From the NCBI RefSeq assembly GCF_003625475.1, contig NZ_RAIQ01000002.1:248001-312000 (forward strand): 64,000 bases of DNA. The letters run 5' to 3'. The notes beneath the pieces are model-generated. The model saw only the letters and a list, made by a program, of their open reading frames with translations, did no database searches and was not told the DNA's origin. How positions within the stretch are numbered: position 1 is the first letter of the stretch; each line of letters starts with the position of its first letter. This DNA comes from Butyrivibrio sp. X503 (GTDB taxonomy: Bacteria > Bacillota > Clostridia > Lachnospirales > Lachnospiraceae). The position numbers and the translations under genes are program-made. Positions 23,978 to 33,152 of the stretch are shown here, piece after piece.

Positions 23978-25024
23978 TTACTTTCTTCCCGAAACAAAAT
24001 AGTTATAGCAGCTTCCCTCGGTAGATACCATGCAAGCCCCGTGAGCATTGTCGGGAGTGCAGTTTTTACCATACATGGGACAGTCAGAGGGCTTTATCTT
24101 ACCGACAAGAACTGATGCACAGCAGCATCCTGCAGGCATATTATCTTCATCAAGATCACGGCTTCCAGCGTCATATTTTTCAAATTCCTTCTTGAGAACC
24201 AGGCCCGAACCTTTTATCTTGCCCATTCCCCTCCAGGAGGCGTCAGAAGACTCAAAATACTTGTTTAATAATTCTTTTGCTTTAACATTACCTTCAGGAG
24301 TCACAACGCTCTTATAGAGGTTTTTAATGCCCTTTTTGCCCTTCATACAAGTTAAAGCATATATTGTCAAAAGAAGCTGTGCTCCCTCGAAACCGGATAC
24401 AACAAAAGGCAACTCAAGCTCTTCCGAAAGCTCTTTAAATATATCACTTCCGGTGATCGTTGCAACATGTCCCGGAGCGATAAAGCCATCGATTCCACCA
24501 CCATTTTTTACAACCCATCGAATAACCTGTGGCATGGTCTTTATGGAAGTCAGAAGCTTTAGATTATCAAGACCTTTGGCAATGGCTTCTTCCAATACCA
24601 TGGCATAAACAGGCGCGGTAGTCTCAAATCCGATCGCAGCAAAAACATATGTATGAGAAGGATCATTTTCCGCCATTTTAACTGTTTCCATCGGAGAATA
24701 CACCATTTTGACATGCGCTCTGTCAGCCTTTGCATCAGCCAGGGACTTATTTGTTCCCTTTACCCTTATAAGGTCTCCAAAGGTAAGCACGATAGTGTCA
24801 TCTCTCATCGAAAGCTCCACAAGCTTGTCGATAACCGCTGTAACCGTAACGCAAACCGGGCACCCCGGTCCCGAAATCAGCTTGATCTTCGGCGAAAGCA
24901 TTGAAGGAATGCCGTTTTCCGATATAGCGGCAGTATGCGTGCCGCAAACCTCCATTATCCTTACTTCGTCGCCGTCATAGTTCTTAAGTTGTTCTGCAAT
25001 AGCTTTTATATCATCACCGATCAT
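23978..25024 (-). CDS. hypD: Hydrogenase maturation factor HypD
   Basis: HypD, with HypC, is the scaffold on which the Fe(CN)2CO unit is assembled. The 348-residue protein shows the three conserved Cys regions: EVCGTHT near residue 27, SGPGCPVCVT near 55, and a C-terminal iron-sulfur site (CCCASVLVG, DCPMYGKNC, GACMVSTEGSC). Length is typical. The ATG at 25024 lies one base from the hypC stop, so translation is coupled. Product binds HypC and receives cyanide from HypE. Confidence 0.97.
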   Translation of the reverse strand: MIGDDIKAIAEQLKNYDGDEVRIMEVCGTHTAAISENGIPSMLSPKIKLISGPGCPVCVTVTAVIDKLVELSMRDDTIVLTFGDLIRVKGTNKSLADAKADRAHVKMVYSPMETVKMAENDPSHTYVFAAIGFETTAPVYAMVLEEAIAKGLDNLKLLTSIKTMPQVIRWVVKNGGGIDGFIAPGHVATITGSDIFKELSEELELPFVVSGFEGAQLLLTIYALTCMKGKKGIKNLYKSVVTPEGNVKAKELLNKYFESSDASWRGMGKIKGSGLVLKKEFEKYDAGSRDLDEDNMPAGCCCASVLVGKIKPSDCPMYGKNCTPDNAHGACMVSTEGSCYNYFVSGRK

Positions 25025-25025
25025 A

Positions 25026-25244
25026 TCAGACCATCAAATCCTCGATTTCTTTGAATAGATCCATAGTTTCTTTTGCAAGCTTCTCATCCATTGTCTGAAT
25101 TATGCAGCCCGCGTGAACCAAAACCTTATCTCCGACTGCCACATCGACAAGTCCTGCCTCTGCGGTAACCTTATTGCCGCTAAAATCAACCGTGGCTTTG
25201 GTTCCGTCTAAAGCTATGACCGTTCCCGGTATTGCAACACACAT
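25026..25244 (-). CDS. hypC: Hydrogenase maturation chaperone HypC
   Basis: A 72-residue chaperone that carries iron with HypD and hands the Fe(CN)2CO unit to the hydrogenase large subunit. The N-terminus is MCVAIPG; Cys2, exposed after Met removal, is the essential ligand. The OB-like core (TVDFSGNKV, VGDKVLVHAGCIIQTMDE) is intact. It sits between hypF and hypD in the maturation cluster. A single HypC is seen, in line with one hydrogenase to serve in this locus. Confidence 0.96.
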   Translation of the reverse strand: MCVAIPGTVIALDGTKATVDFSGNKVTAEAGLVDVAVGDKVLVHAGCIIQTMDEKLAKETMDLFKEIEDLMV

Positions 25245-25275
25245 AAAAATTCCTTTCTATCTTGATAAGCATAAA

Positions 25276-27591
25276 CTACTTATCGCAATACAACATCGCA
25301 TAATACGCTTGTCCCAAAGATATTCCGCCATCACCTGCGGGAACAAGCTTATTAACGTATACATCAAAAGAATTCTCTTTTAAAACACGAATACTCTCTC
25401 TTAGGATGATCCTGTTTAGGAACACTCCACCGGACAAACAGACCTTATTTTCGCCTGAAGCTTCTCGTATTCTTACGCACACATCCAAAATAAGCTTAAT
25501 AACAGTCATATGAAAGGCATATGCTATCTGATTTATATCAAATTCTTTTGAATCTAAAAGCTTTTTAATGTCATTATATAGCAAAAGCTGATCTGCTATA
25601 AGCACGCCGTCGTCTTCCTCAACATTGAAGCATATTTCGGGATATGAATCCCCGGAAAAAGAGCTTGCTGCCTTTTCAAGCATTACAGCACATTCGCCTT
25701 CATATGAATTAAACGCTCGAATGTTTAACAAGGCACTTACGGCGTCAAATAACCTTCCCATACTTGAAGTCTCAAAAGTATTTATATTATTTGCAAGAGC
25801 CGCCCTTTGCGAATCCTGTAAAACCATGTATCCAAGAGCATCTTCATAGCACCCTGCAACAAGAGTGGCATCTTTGGGCGCTGTATTTCCTCCGCATAGT
25901 TTAACATATGAAAGATGCGCTTTCCTCTCAAATTTTGTCCTGTTACACATAAGGAATTCTCCGCCCCAGACATTACCGTCTGTACCGTATCCGGTACCGT
26001 CAAAGCTTACTCCTATACAGCTAACAAGCGAATTCTCAGCCATAACGGAAAGCGTATGCGCATAATGATGCTGAACATCAAGCATCTTAAGCTTTTCTTC
26101 TGAAAAATCGGCCACTTTTTCCGCATATGAATGCGAAATATAAAGCGGATGCATATCTCTTACTATTATCTTGGGTTCAAATTCATAGAGCTTCTCAAAT
26201 CTATCAAGTACATCCTTGTAATTCTCAAATACCGAATAATCTTCAAGGTCGCCTATATACTGAGACGGCATTATCTTATCTTTAATGGCAAAAGAAAAGG
26301 TGCTCTTAAGATCGCCGCCCATGGCTAGTATCTTTGTATTATTCTCAATGTTTTTAACCAAAACAGGGAGAGGCGCAAATCCTCTTGCCCTTCTGATAAA
26401 ATGACTTGTTTCCGATCCGTCTTTATGCTTAATAACAAAAATAACGCTGTCGTCCTGAGCCATATTTATCTCTCTTTTATGATAAAGGATACCGCGCACA
26501 TGTATCTGAGAATTATACTCATCACCAAACGGCGGCATGAAAGTCTTTCTAAAATCTTCATCCGAAATGATCATAGGTGCATCGGACTTATTGGCACTTG
26601 TACATATAATTGGGCCAACCTCATCGCAGATCAGTCTATGGATGCCTGCTGATGGAAGAAACGCTCCGATATAACCGGAACCTTTTAATACTTCGTCACC
26701 GAAATCAACCTTTTTATTTAAAAGAACTATCGGCCTTGATGAGGAAGTCAAAAGCTTTTCTTCAAGCGCTGAAAGATGCGCATATTCTTTTATTTGTTCT
26801 ATAGACGAAAACATTATGGCAAAAGGCTTATTTTCTCTGCCTTTTATCTGTCTTAGCAGCCTTGCCGAGCTGTCTGTCGGAAGACAAAGAAGCTGATATC
26901 CGCTTATCCCCTTAAGACCTATGGCATCTCCGTGAAGAAGAATTTCGGCAGCTTTCTTTACAGCACTATCCTTTTCCTCATGAGATAAAAGATTATTTCT
27001 GCCGCGAAATTCATAATAATCCAGAAGCATCTGAGGCCCGCAATCATGACAGGAAATCGTCTGAGCGTGTCTTCGTCTGCCTTCTTTGTATTCCGCCTCG
27101 CATACAGGACACATATTAAATGCGTCCATGGTTGTTGTATCTCTGTCATACGGAAAACGGTCTGCTATGCTAATCCTGGGTCCGCATGAAGCGCAGCTTA
27201 TAAGAGGATATCTGTACCTTCTGTTCTTAACATCAAGCATCTCCTTAAGGCAATCATCACAGATACCTATATCGGGTGAAAAGACGGAAAGATCATCTGA
27301 TAAAGAAACAGGAATGCTATCCTCAATCACGAAACTGTCATACTTAAAAGAAGGATCTTTTTTGATATGCTTTTCCACGACATTCAAAATAAAAGCACCT
27401 GCAGGGTACTTGGTCTTAACGACATTTACAAACTCATTTAAATCCCTGTCGTTACCTGTCACCCGGATTTCAACTGCAGTGCCTATATTTCTGACCATTC
27501 CTTTAAGATGATATTCAGTTGCTAAGCTGGCAATAAAGGGGCGATAGCCAACTCCTTGGACCGCCCCTTTAATCATAAGTGATATTATCAT
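25276..27591 (-). CDS. hypF: Carbamoyltransferase HypF
   Basis: HypF makes carbamoyl-adenylate from carbamoyl phosphate and ATP and transfers the carbamoyl group to HypE. The 771-residue protein has, in order, an acylphosphatase domain (GAVQGVGYRPF), two zinc fingers (CDDC...CASC and CPVC...CHDC near residues 105-185), a YrdC-like domain (KGISGYQLLC) and a Kae1-like domain (VQHHYAH; GVSFDGTGYG; LSGGVFLNR). The ATG at 27591 shares its A with the echF stop codon (TGATG), so hydrogenase structural and maturation genes are one coupled unit. Confidence 0.97.
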   Translation of the reverse strand: MIISLMIKGAVQGVGYRPFIASLATEYHLKGMVRNIGTAVEIRVTGNDRDLNEFVNVVKTKYPAGAFILNVVEKHIKKDPSFKYDSFVIEDSIPVSLSDDLSVFSPDIGICDDCLKEMLDVKNRRYRYPLISCASCGPRISIADRFPYDRDTTTMDAFNMCPVCEAEYKEGRRRHAQTISCHDCGPQMLLDYYEFRGRNNLLSHEEKDSAVKKAAEILLHGDAIGLKGISGYQLLCLPTDSSARLLRQIKGRENKPFAIMFSSIEQIKEYAHLSALEEKLLTSSSRPIVLLNKKVDFGDEVLKGSGYIGAFLPSAGIHRLICDEVGPIICTSANKSDAPMIISDEDFRKTFMPPFGDEYNSQIHVRGILYHKREINMAQDDSVIFVIKHKDGSETSHFIRRARGFAPLPVLVKNIENNTKILAMGGDLKSTFSFAIKDKIMPSQYIGDLEDYSVFENYKDVLDRFEKLYEFEPKIIVRDMHPLYISHSYAEKVADFSEEKLKMLDVQHHYAHTLSVMAENSLVSCIGVSFDGTGYGTDGNVWGGEFLMCNRTKFERKAHLSYVKLCGGNTAPKDATLVAGCYEDALGYMVLQDSQRAALANNINTFETSSMGRLFDAVSALLNIRAFNSYEGECAVMLEKAASSFSGDSYPEICFNVEEDDGVLIADQLLLYNDIKKLLDSKEFDINQIAYAFHMTVIKLILDVCVRIREASGENKVCLSGGVFLNRIILRESIRVLKENSFDVYVNKLVPAGDGGISLGQAYYAMLYCDK

Positions 27592-28097
27592 CAATCTTTC
27601 TTTTCTTCCACGTTCTGCGGTGCATTCTGAGCAGGTGCTGCAGGTGCTCCCTGAGCAGGTGTAGCAGGTGCAGCTCCACCCTGTGCGGCCGCGGCTTTTG
27701 CAGCGGCTGCTGCGGCAGCTCTCTCTTTGGCAGCCTTCATAAGAGCTTCCTGTGCAGCGATAGCCTTCTCGGACTGTTTAAAGGTCTTGGTAACCTTCTC
27801 ATCGCCGGGCTCCTGGAATCTTGTGCCCATTGAAAGGCATTTCTTAGGACAATTGTCAACGCAGCATCTACACTGAATGCAGCTCATAGGTCTTATTGAC
27901 CATGTCTTTTCTGCTTTATCTACAGTGATAGCATGTGTTGGACATTTGATCGAACAAAGTCCGCAAAGAATACACACATCCATGTCGTTTTCAACATGTC
28001 CTCTTGTTCCTTCGGGAAATTCCTTCTCAGTCTTTCTCGTATAGGGCTTTGAAAAAAGATTACGTAATATAGTTTTCTTAAAACTTATAAGTGCCAT
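27591..28097 (-). CDS. echF: Ech hydrogenase ferredoxin-type subunit EchF, Ala/Pro-rich tail
   Basis: Electron-transfer subunit of the membrane-bound Ech [NiFe] hydrogenase, passing electrons from ferredoxin towards the catalytic subunits. The 168-residue product has two 4Fe-4S motifs, C42/C45/C48/C52 and C73/C76/C79/C83. After residue 110 the sequence becomes an unusual low-complexity tail of about 55 residues dominated by Ala, Pro, Gln and Lys, not needed for the fold. The ATG at 28097 is supported by GGGAGATT just upstream. It is the last structural gene, overlapping hypF. Confidence 0.93.
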   Translation of the reverse strand: MALISFKKTILRNLFSKPYTRKTEKEFPEGTRGHVENDMDVCILCGLCSIKCPTHAITVDKAEKTWSIRPMSCIQCRCCVDNCPKKCLSMGTRFQEPGDEKVTKTFKQSEKAIAAQEALMKAAKERAAAAAAAKAAAAQGGAAPATPAQGAPAAPAQNAPQNVEEKKD

Positions 28098-28136
28098 AAT
28101 AATCTCCCATTGTGAGCATATCAATACTCATACTAT

Positions 28137-29216
28137 TTATCTCTCCGTGCAGCTGATGCAAGGATCGATCGTAAGAACGAGGATAGGAACATCCGCAAGA
28201 TCACAACCTTTCAAGATCTCAACAAGACCGGAAAGGTTAGCAAATGTGGGTGTGCGGACTCTCATTCTGTCGATAAACTTGGTTCCGTTAGCCTTTACAT
28301 AGTAAAGAGCTTCGCCACGAGGCTGCTCGATTCTCATCATATATTCGCCGTTAGGCATTCCCTTAACGGGAACTTCGATATCTCCTGAAGGCATTTTGTC
28401 GATACACTGATGAATGATATCAAAAGCCTGGAAAATCTCTTCGATACGGCATTTTGTACGAGCATATGAATCGCCTTCAGTGCTTACGATTGGTGTGAAG
28501 TTGATATCACCGTATGCACAGTAGCCTGTTGATCTTATATCACAGCTTATTCCGCTTGCTCTAAGGAACGGTCCCGTACATCCGAGTGCATCGGCCTGCT
28601 CTGCAGTAAGTACACCTACACCGCGAAGTCTTGTCTGAACCGCCGCATCTTCAAGGAAAGGTCTTGCAATAGTCTTAAGATCCTCTTCCATCTTGAAAAT
28701 ACGCTCATTAAAGTCCTTAAGCATCTCGTTGGATACATCTCTTCTGATACCGCCGATCTTCATAACGGAAAAGATAACTCGTCCGCCTGTAGAAGCTTCG
28801 AACATATCAAGAGCTTCTTCTCTGAGTCTCCAGCAGTCCATGTACAAGCTCTCAAATCCGAAAGCATCTGCAAGAAGACCCATCCAAAGCAAATGAGAAT
28901 GGATCCTACTGAGTTCGGACCAAATAGTCCTAAGATATCTTGCTCTTGCGGGGACTTCGATATCCATAATATGCTCAACAGCCTCAGAATAACCAAGACC
29001 GTGACCAAGAGAACAGATACCGCAGATACGCTCCGCAACGTAAACCATCTCGTTAAAATCTTTTTTATCTACCAGCTTCTCAAGACCTCTGTGAATGAAA
29101 CCGATGGAAGGAATAGCTTCAACAACCTTCTCATCCTCCATAACAAGGTCTAAGTGAATCGGCTCCGGAAGAACCGGATGCTGGGGTCCAAAGGGAATTA
29201 CACTTCTGTTAGACAT
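28137..29216 (-). CDS. echE: Ech hydrogenase large (nickel) subunit EchE
   Basis: Catalytic subunit holding the Ni-Fe centre. The 359-residue product has both ligand motifs: RICGIC...H (C65, C68, H72) and DPCISC (C353, C356). The chain ends three residues after the second motif, so there is no C-terminal peptide for an endoprotease to remove. Length and motif type fit group 4 energy-converting hydrogenases, related to NuoD of complex I. GGAGGAACC precedes the ATG. It lies between echD and echF. Confidence 0.96.
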   Translation of the reverse strand: MSNRSVIPFGPQHPVLPEPIHLDLVMEDEKVVEAIPSIGFIHRGLEKLVDKKDFNEMVYVAERICGICSLGHGLGYSEAVEHIMDIEVPARARYLRTIWSELSRIHSHLLWMGLLADAFGFESLYMDCWRLREEALDMFEASTGGRVIFSVMKIGGIRRDVSNEMLKDFNERIFKMEEDLKTIARPFLEDAAVQTRLRGVGVLTAEQADALGCTGPFLRASGISCDIRSTGYCAYGDINFTPIVSTEGDSYARTKCRIEEIFQAFDIIHQCIDKMPSGDIEVPVKGMPNGEYMMRIEQPRGEALYYVKANGTKFIDRMRVRTPTFANLSGLVEILKGCDLADVPILVLTIDPCISCTER

Positions 29217-29230
29217 TTGGGTTCCTCCAA

Positions 29231-29563
29231 TTATTTAAACGGTGTCTCGATCGCTGTGCGATAGAGTTTACCTTCAAAGTCAATGTTGATCATCTTGATC
29301 TGCACACCGAAAAGATCATGCATCTCGTTCTCATATATAAAAGCGCATGGATAAATACTTGTTATACTTGAGATCTCTTCGTTTTCGGGAAGGGTAATCT
29401 TGAGCTGTTTAACTTCAAGTCCTTTTCCGAAGGTATATATAAGCTCATAAGCATCGGGAATTCTTGTAGCACACTGCTGCATGAGATGGTATCCCGCAAA
29501 TTTAAGCTTCTGTGATTCATCTATAATGCTGCCGGGGTTAACGGCTGTGAATTCTGTATTCAT
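29231..29563 (-). CDS. echD: Ech hydrogenase subunit EchD (NuoC-like)
   Basis: A 110-residue soluble subunit related to the 30-kDa (NuoC) subunit of complex I. It shows the family segment ISSITSIYPCAFIYENEMHDLFGVQI near residues 65-90, with YENEMHDLFG the most conserved part. The ATG overlaps the echC stop codon (TAATG), so the two are coupled. Its role is structural, at the junction between the peripheral and membrane arms. Confidence 0.93.
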   Translation of the reverse strand: MNTEFTAVNPGSIIDESQKLKFAGYHLMQQCATRIPDAYELIYTFGKGLEVKQLKITLPENEEISSITSIYPCAFIYENEMHDLFGVQIKMINIDFEGKLYRTAIETPFK

Positions 29564-30288
29564 TATGCGTTATCTCCTTTCCCGGAATTATCCGCAGCAT
29601 TTGGATTTGGCGCCGTTGCAGTCGCTGTTGCTGTTGCCGCAGCAGGTGCAGCATTTGTATTGGCTGCAGCCGCATTTGGCGCCGCAGCGGGTGCTGCCGG
29701 CTTAGGTGCTGGCTTTGCGGTAGCTTTCATCTTCTCTTCAGCTTGCTCTCTGAGCGCTTCCTCAGTGAGGATCGCATCATACTGCGTGCTGGGATCATAG
29801 TCATCCGCGGTCATATGTACAGCCATCTTACTGTAATCAACCATACAGTAGCCGGCTTTCATAGATTCTTTTAACTTCTTTCTCTTCTCCTCGAGAATTC
29901 CTACAGCCTTAACTACGCCCTGAATCAGAGCCTCAGGTCTTACGGCACAACCGGGAACATAAACATCAACGGGTACGACCTTGTCGGATCCTCCCAAGAT
30001 GTTGTAACACTCCTTGAAGATTCCTCCGTCACATGCACAGATTCCGCAAGCAATAACAACTTTGGGATCGGGCATCATGTTGTAGAGCTGTCTGATAACA
30101 GGAGCCGTCTGAGCATTTACGCCACCTGTCAAAAGAAGGACATCGGCATGCTTGGGATTACCTGTATTTATAATTCCGAATCTCTCTACGTCATAGAGAG
30201 GAGTCATTGTAGCAAGAACTTCTATATCGCAGCCGTTACAGCTGGAGCCGTCATAATGTAACACCCATGGTGATTTCGATATTTTCAT
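29563..30288 (-). CDS. echC: Ech hydrogenase small subunit EchC, Ala/Pro-rich tail
   Basis: NuoB-like small subunit with one 4Fe-4S cluster next to the Ni-Fe site. Residues 1-150 carry the conserved Cys (C17 and C20 in SCNGCDIEV; C81/C84/C86 in ACGICAC; C114 in VPGCAVRPE). Beyond about residue 185 there is an extension of roughly 55 residues made of Ala, Pro, Thr and Asn, with an Ala-Thr alternation, that ordinary EchC proteins lack. Total length is 241. AAAGGAGAA precedes the ATG. A similar tail occurs on EchF. Confidence 0.94.
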   Translation of the reverse strand: MKISKSPWVLHYDGSSCNGCDIEVLATMTPLYDVERFGIINTGNPKHADVLLLTGGVNAQTAPVIRQLYNMMPDPKVVIACGICACDGGIFKECYNILGGSDKVVPVDVYVPGCAVRPEALIQGVVKAVGILEEKRKKLKESMKAGYCMVDYSKMAVHMTADDYDPSTQYDAILTEEALREQAEEKMKATAKPAPKPAAPAAAPNAAAANTNAAPAAATATATATAPNPNAADNSGKGDNA

Positions 30289-30306
30289 TTGCTTTTCTCC
30301 TTTTGA

Positions 30307-31176
30307 TTATTTAAGAACATTAAGGATCAGCAGGTTGGTTCCCGCAAATACGAGGATAACCGCCCATGTAACCTTGAGCATTGTGATGTACTTAACACGA
30401 GGGAAAAGATTATCAATAAGTGTCTCAAGGAAAAATACGATCGAGCATGCGATCACTGCCCATACGATACTTATAGGATTGTTCGTGATAAAGAACATTC
30501 CTACAATACCCATCATAAGAACAGTGTCATACCATTCTGCTATCTCAACACGTGCAAGGTTGCCACCCGAAAGATCGGTCGTAAGACCTTTTACCATCTC
30601 CTGGTGCATATGATGAGATGTACTAAGATCAAACGGTGACTTCCTAAGTTTAATGATAAGGATGAAAACAAATCCGATAAAGAAACCGGGTATCTGTACA
30701 ATTGCAGGCATATCTGCATGAATGAGGTCATTTACCATGAAGCTTCCGTTTGCATAGTAGAAACCTATAGCAACAAGAAGTGTCATCGGCTCGTAGCACA
30801 TCATCTGCAAAAGTTCACGCTGAGCTCCCATGATACTGTAAGGGCCGTTTGTTGAAAAAGCGGCAAGTACCATCATAACCTCTGACATTGAAAGTGCGAA
30901 GAAAACAAGAAGCATATCTCCGCCTGCAAAGAACAGAGCTCCCGTAAAGATTGTGAATATAAGGTAAGCCGTAACGAAAAGAACCTGAATACCGTTAACT
31001 ACGGTGGTCTGTTTATTTAACAGCTTAAAAACATCATAAAAAGGCTGGAAAAGCGGAGGTCCCTGTCTTCCCTGCATACGCGCCGAAAAGACTCTGTCAA
31101 CGCCCGATAATAAGCCGCCGATAAACGGTGCCAAAATAACATATAATAATGCTTTTACAATAATAGATACAGTCAT
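30307..31176 (-). CDS. echB: Ech hydrogenase membrane subunit EchB (NuoH-like)
   Basis: A 289-residue integral membrane protein related to NuoH, which anchors the peripheral arm and takes part in ion translocation. About eight membrane helices are visible, and the conserved loop GRQGPPLFQPFYDVFKLLNK lies near residues 34-53, with another conserved segment at RKSPFDLSTSHHMHQE. The ATG at 31176 shares one base with the echA stop codon and has GGAGGTG upstream; a longer reading inside echA lacks homology. Confidence 0.95.
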   Translation of the reverse strand: MTVSIIVKALLYVILAPFIGGLLSGVDRVFSARMQGRQGPPLFQPFYDVFKLLNKQTTVVNGIQVLFVTAYLIFTIFTGALFFAGGDMLLVFFALSMSEVMMVLAAFSTNGPYSIMGAQRELLQMMCYEPMTLLVAIGFYYANGSFMVNDLIHADMPAIVQIPGFFIGFVFILIIKLRKSPFDLSTSHHMHQEMVKGLTTDLSGGNLARVEIAEWYDTVLMMGIVGMFFITNNPISIVWAVIACSIVFFLETLIDNLFPRVKYITMLKVTWAVILVFAGTNLLILNVLK

Positions 31177-33104
31177 CAGAACGCACCTCCTACCACAATA
31201 ATAAGCATTACCGCAACCAAAACGGCAGCTACGATTATACAAGGTAAAAGAAGCTTCTTTTCACCAAAATACTCATCCATATACCAGTTGGACATGTAAA
31301 GCGCTCTCTCTTTACCGAAAGAATCTATATAGTGTCTGTCATCACCGGCATTGACTCCGGCAACATACGACATCGTCATCTTGGAATTCTTACCGATAGC
31401 AAGGAATCTTGAACCGATAGGAATAAGGAAGATCATAGTAACCATGATCATCATGATGATAACGTCACTTCCACCGATAACGGGATCGATCAGTTCCTGG
31501 AATGACTCATTCAGAATCGGTTGTATCATGTTGGTTGACATCCAAGGGAAGGCAAAGCACATGATAACAATCAGTGAAGTAAGAGGGAAAATAGATACCA
31601 TCTCACTTCTGGGAGTAATGTCTTCAAGCTCGAATGACTGGTGAATTACGGTACAGATCTTACCAAGCCACTTAGCCCAGTAGAAAAGTGTACTTCCTGA
31701 ACCAAATACAAGGAAAATAACAAGCCAAACGCTGCCTGAATCAACGAAAGCCTTAAGTGCGGCCCACTTAGATACAAGCATACCGAAAGGCGCCATGAAC
31801 ATACCGCAGATACCGATCATCATGATAAATGCAAGTCTGGGAAGCTTGATGATAAGTCCGTGCATATCCTCTATATCACGACTGTGCATACAGTTCTCGA
31901 TATCTCCGACTGTCTGGAAAAGAAGTGACTTAGATACAGCATGGAAAAGCACAAGCATAACAGCGGCCCATACACCCTCTGTAGTACCGGTTCCGGCACA
32001 GGCTGTAATAAGACCGAGATTTGAAATTGTTGAATAAGCAAGAACTTTCTTGCCATCGCTTACTGTAATAGCAAGAAGAGACGCTGCAAAGAATGTAAAT
32101 CCACCGATAACAGTGATCATGATACCTGTAAGTGTATTGTACAAAAGAGGGGACACTCTTATAAGCATATATACACCGATCTTAACCATTGTTGCCGAGT
32201 GAAGAAGCGCACTTGAAGGTGTAGGTGCAACCATGGCACCAAGGAGCCATCTTGAAAAAGGAAATTGTGCACTCTTTGTAAGAGCAGCAAAAGCAAAAAG
32301 TGTAACCGGAACAATAACGAATTTAGAAGTAGCTGCGATGCCTGTAAGGTCGCTTAAATTTGCAATTTCGAGATTCATATTGCAATACATAAGGCCTGCC
32401 GCAAATCCACAGCCTCCGAGAAGGTTCATCCATAAAGCTCTGAATGAATTATCTACAGCTTCCTGGGTTCTTGTATAACCGATCATAAGGAATGAACAAA
32501 CACTTGTGATCTCCCAGAAGAAATAGATGAATCCAAGATTGTCTGAAGAAATGAGACCAAACATCGCTCCAAGGAACACAAACATAAGTGCAAGGAAATA
32601 ATTGGAACGATCCTGCACATCTGTGTGATGGTGATGATAGTCTTTCATGTAACCTGATGCATAGATACAGATAAGAATACCTACAACACCTACGATCAGA
32701 TACATAACAGCAGTAAAAGTATCAATACGTAGATGATTAGAGTACTCTACTGCTCTACCTGTGAGATCCATCCACAGAACCGGAATGGTTCCGACAAGCG
32801 AAAAAATAATTGCGTAAAATTTCTTGTACTTGATACTAAGGAAACATACAAGTACCATCAAAAATACTTCCAAAGCTACAACAATATGATTATAAAGCTC
32901 TATGTTCTCAAGATAAACGATGTGTATTTTACCGGACAAGAGAACATTAACAGCAACATAAATTGCAGCAGCCATAATAGTAAATCCGCCTATGATAATA
33001 ACAGCACTTCTAAGCGGACTTGCTTTCTTAAGTAATCCGATTATTATCGCCATAATAAAGGGAAAAAGAATAAGAAAGTAAACTACGTTTATAATATTAG
33101 CCAA
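31176..33104 (-). CDS. echA: Ech hydrogenase antiporter-like subunit EchA (NuoL-like)
   Basis: The large antiporter-type membrane subunit that pumps ions as electrons flow from ferredoxin to protons. The 642-residue product has some 14-16 hydrophobic segments and the NuoL/MrpA core (FFWEITSVCSFLMIGYTR, TKSAQFPFSRWLLGAM, PTPSSALLHSATMVKIGVYM, HAVSKSLLF). I take the TTG at 33104 as start because AAAGGGGCG lies 6 bases before it; a further in-frame TTG at 33128 has no ribosome binding site. It begins 43 bases after the CsoR-type regulator gene. Confidence 0.94.
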   Translation of the reverse strand: MANIINVVYFLILFPFIMAIIIGLLKKASPLRSAVIIIGGFTIMAAAIYVAVNVLLSGKIHIVYLENIELYNHIVVALEVFLMVLVCFLSIKYKKFYAIIFSLVGTIPVLWMDLTGRAVEYSNHLRIDTFTAVMYLIVGVVGILICIYASGYMKDYHHHHTDVQDRSNYFLALMFVFLGAMFGLISSDNLGFIYFFWEITSVCSFLMIGYTRTQEAVDNSFRALWMNLLGGCGFAAGLMYCNMNLEIANLSDLTGIAATSKFVIVPVTLFAFAALTKSAQFPFSRWLLGAMVAPTPSSALLHSATMVKIGVYMLIRVSPLLYNTLTGIMITVIGGFTFFAASLLAITVSDGKKVLAYSTISNLGLITACAGTGTTEGVWAAVMLVLFHAVSKSLLFQTVGDIENCMHSRDIEDMHGLIIKLPRLAFIMMIGICGMFMAPFGMLVSKWAALKAFVDSGSVWLVIFLVFGSGSTLFYWAKWLGKICTVIHQSFELEDITPRSEMVSIFPLTSLIVIMCFAFPWMSTNMIQPILNESFQELIDPVIGGSDVIIMMIMVTMIFLIPIGSRFLAIGKNSKMTMSYVAGVNAGDDRHYIDSFGKERALYMSNWYMDEYFGEKKLLLPCIIVAAVLVAVMLIIVVGGAF

Positions 33105-33132
33105 GGTGTTCGCCCCTTTCACATACAATTTG

Positions 33133-33152
33133 CATGAGTATTATCACTCATG
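33133..33152. repeat. Inverted repeat between the CsoR-type gene and echA
   Basis: CATGAGT (33133-33139) and ACTCATG (33146-33152) form a perfect 7-bp inverted repeat overlapping the regulator stop codon, 29 bases upstream of the echA start. No T-tract follows. It could be an attenuator stem or an operator. Confidence 0.4.

Noticed and set aside
29563..29740. Phase-variable microsatellite at the end of echC
   Set aside because: The repeats are codon-sized with mixed synonymous codons and expansions stay in frame; no long perfect mononucleotide or dinucleotide tract is present, so on/off switching is unlikely.
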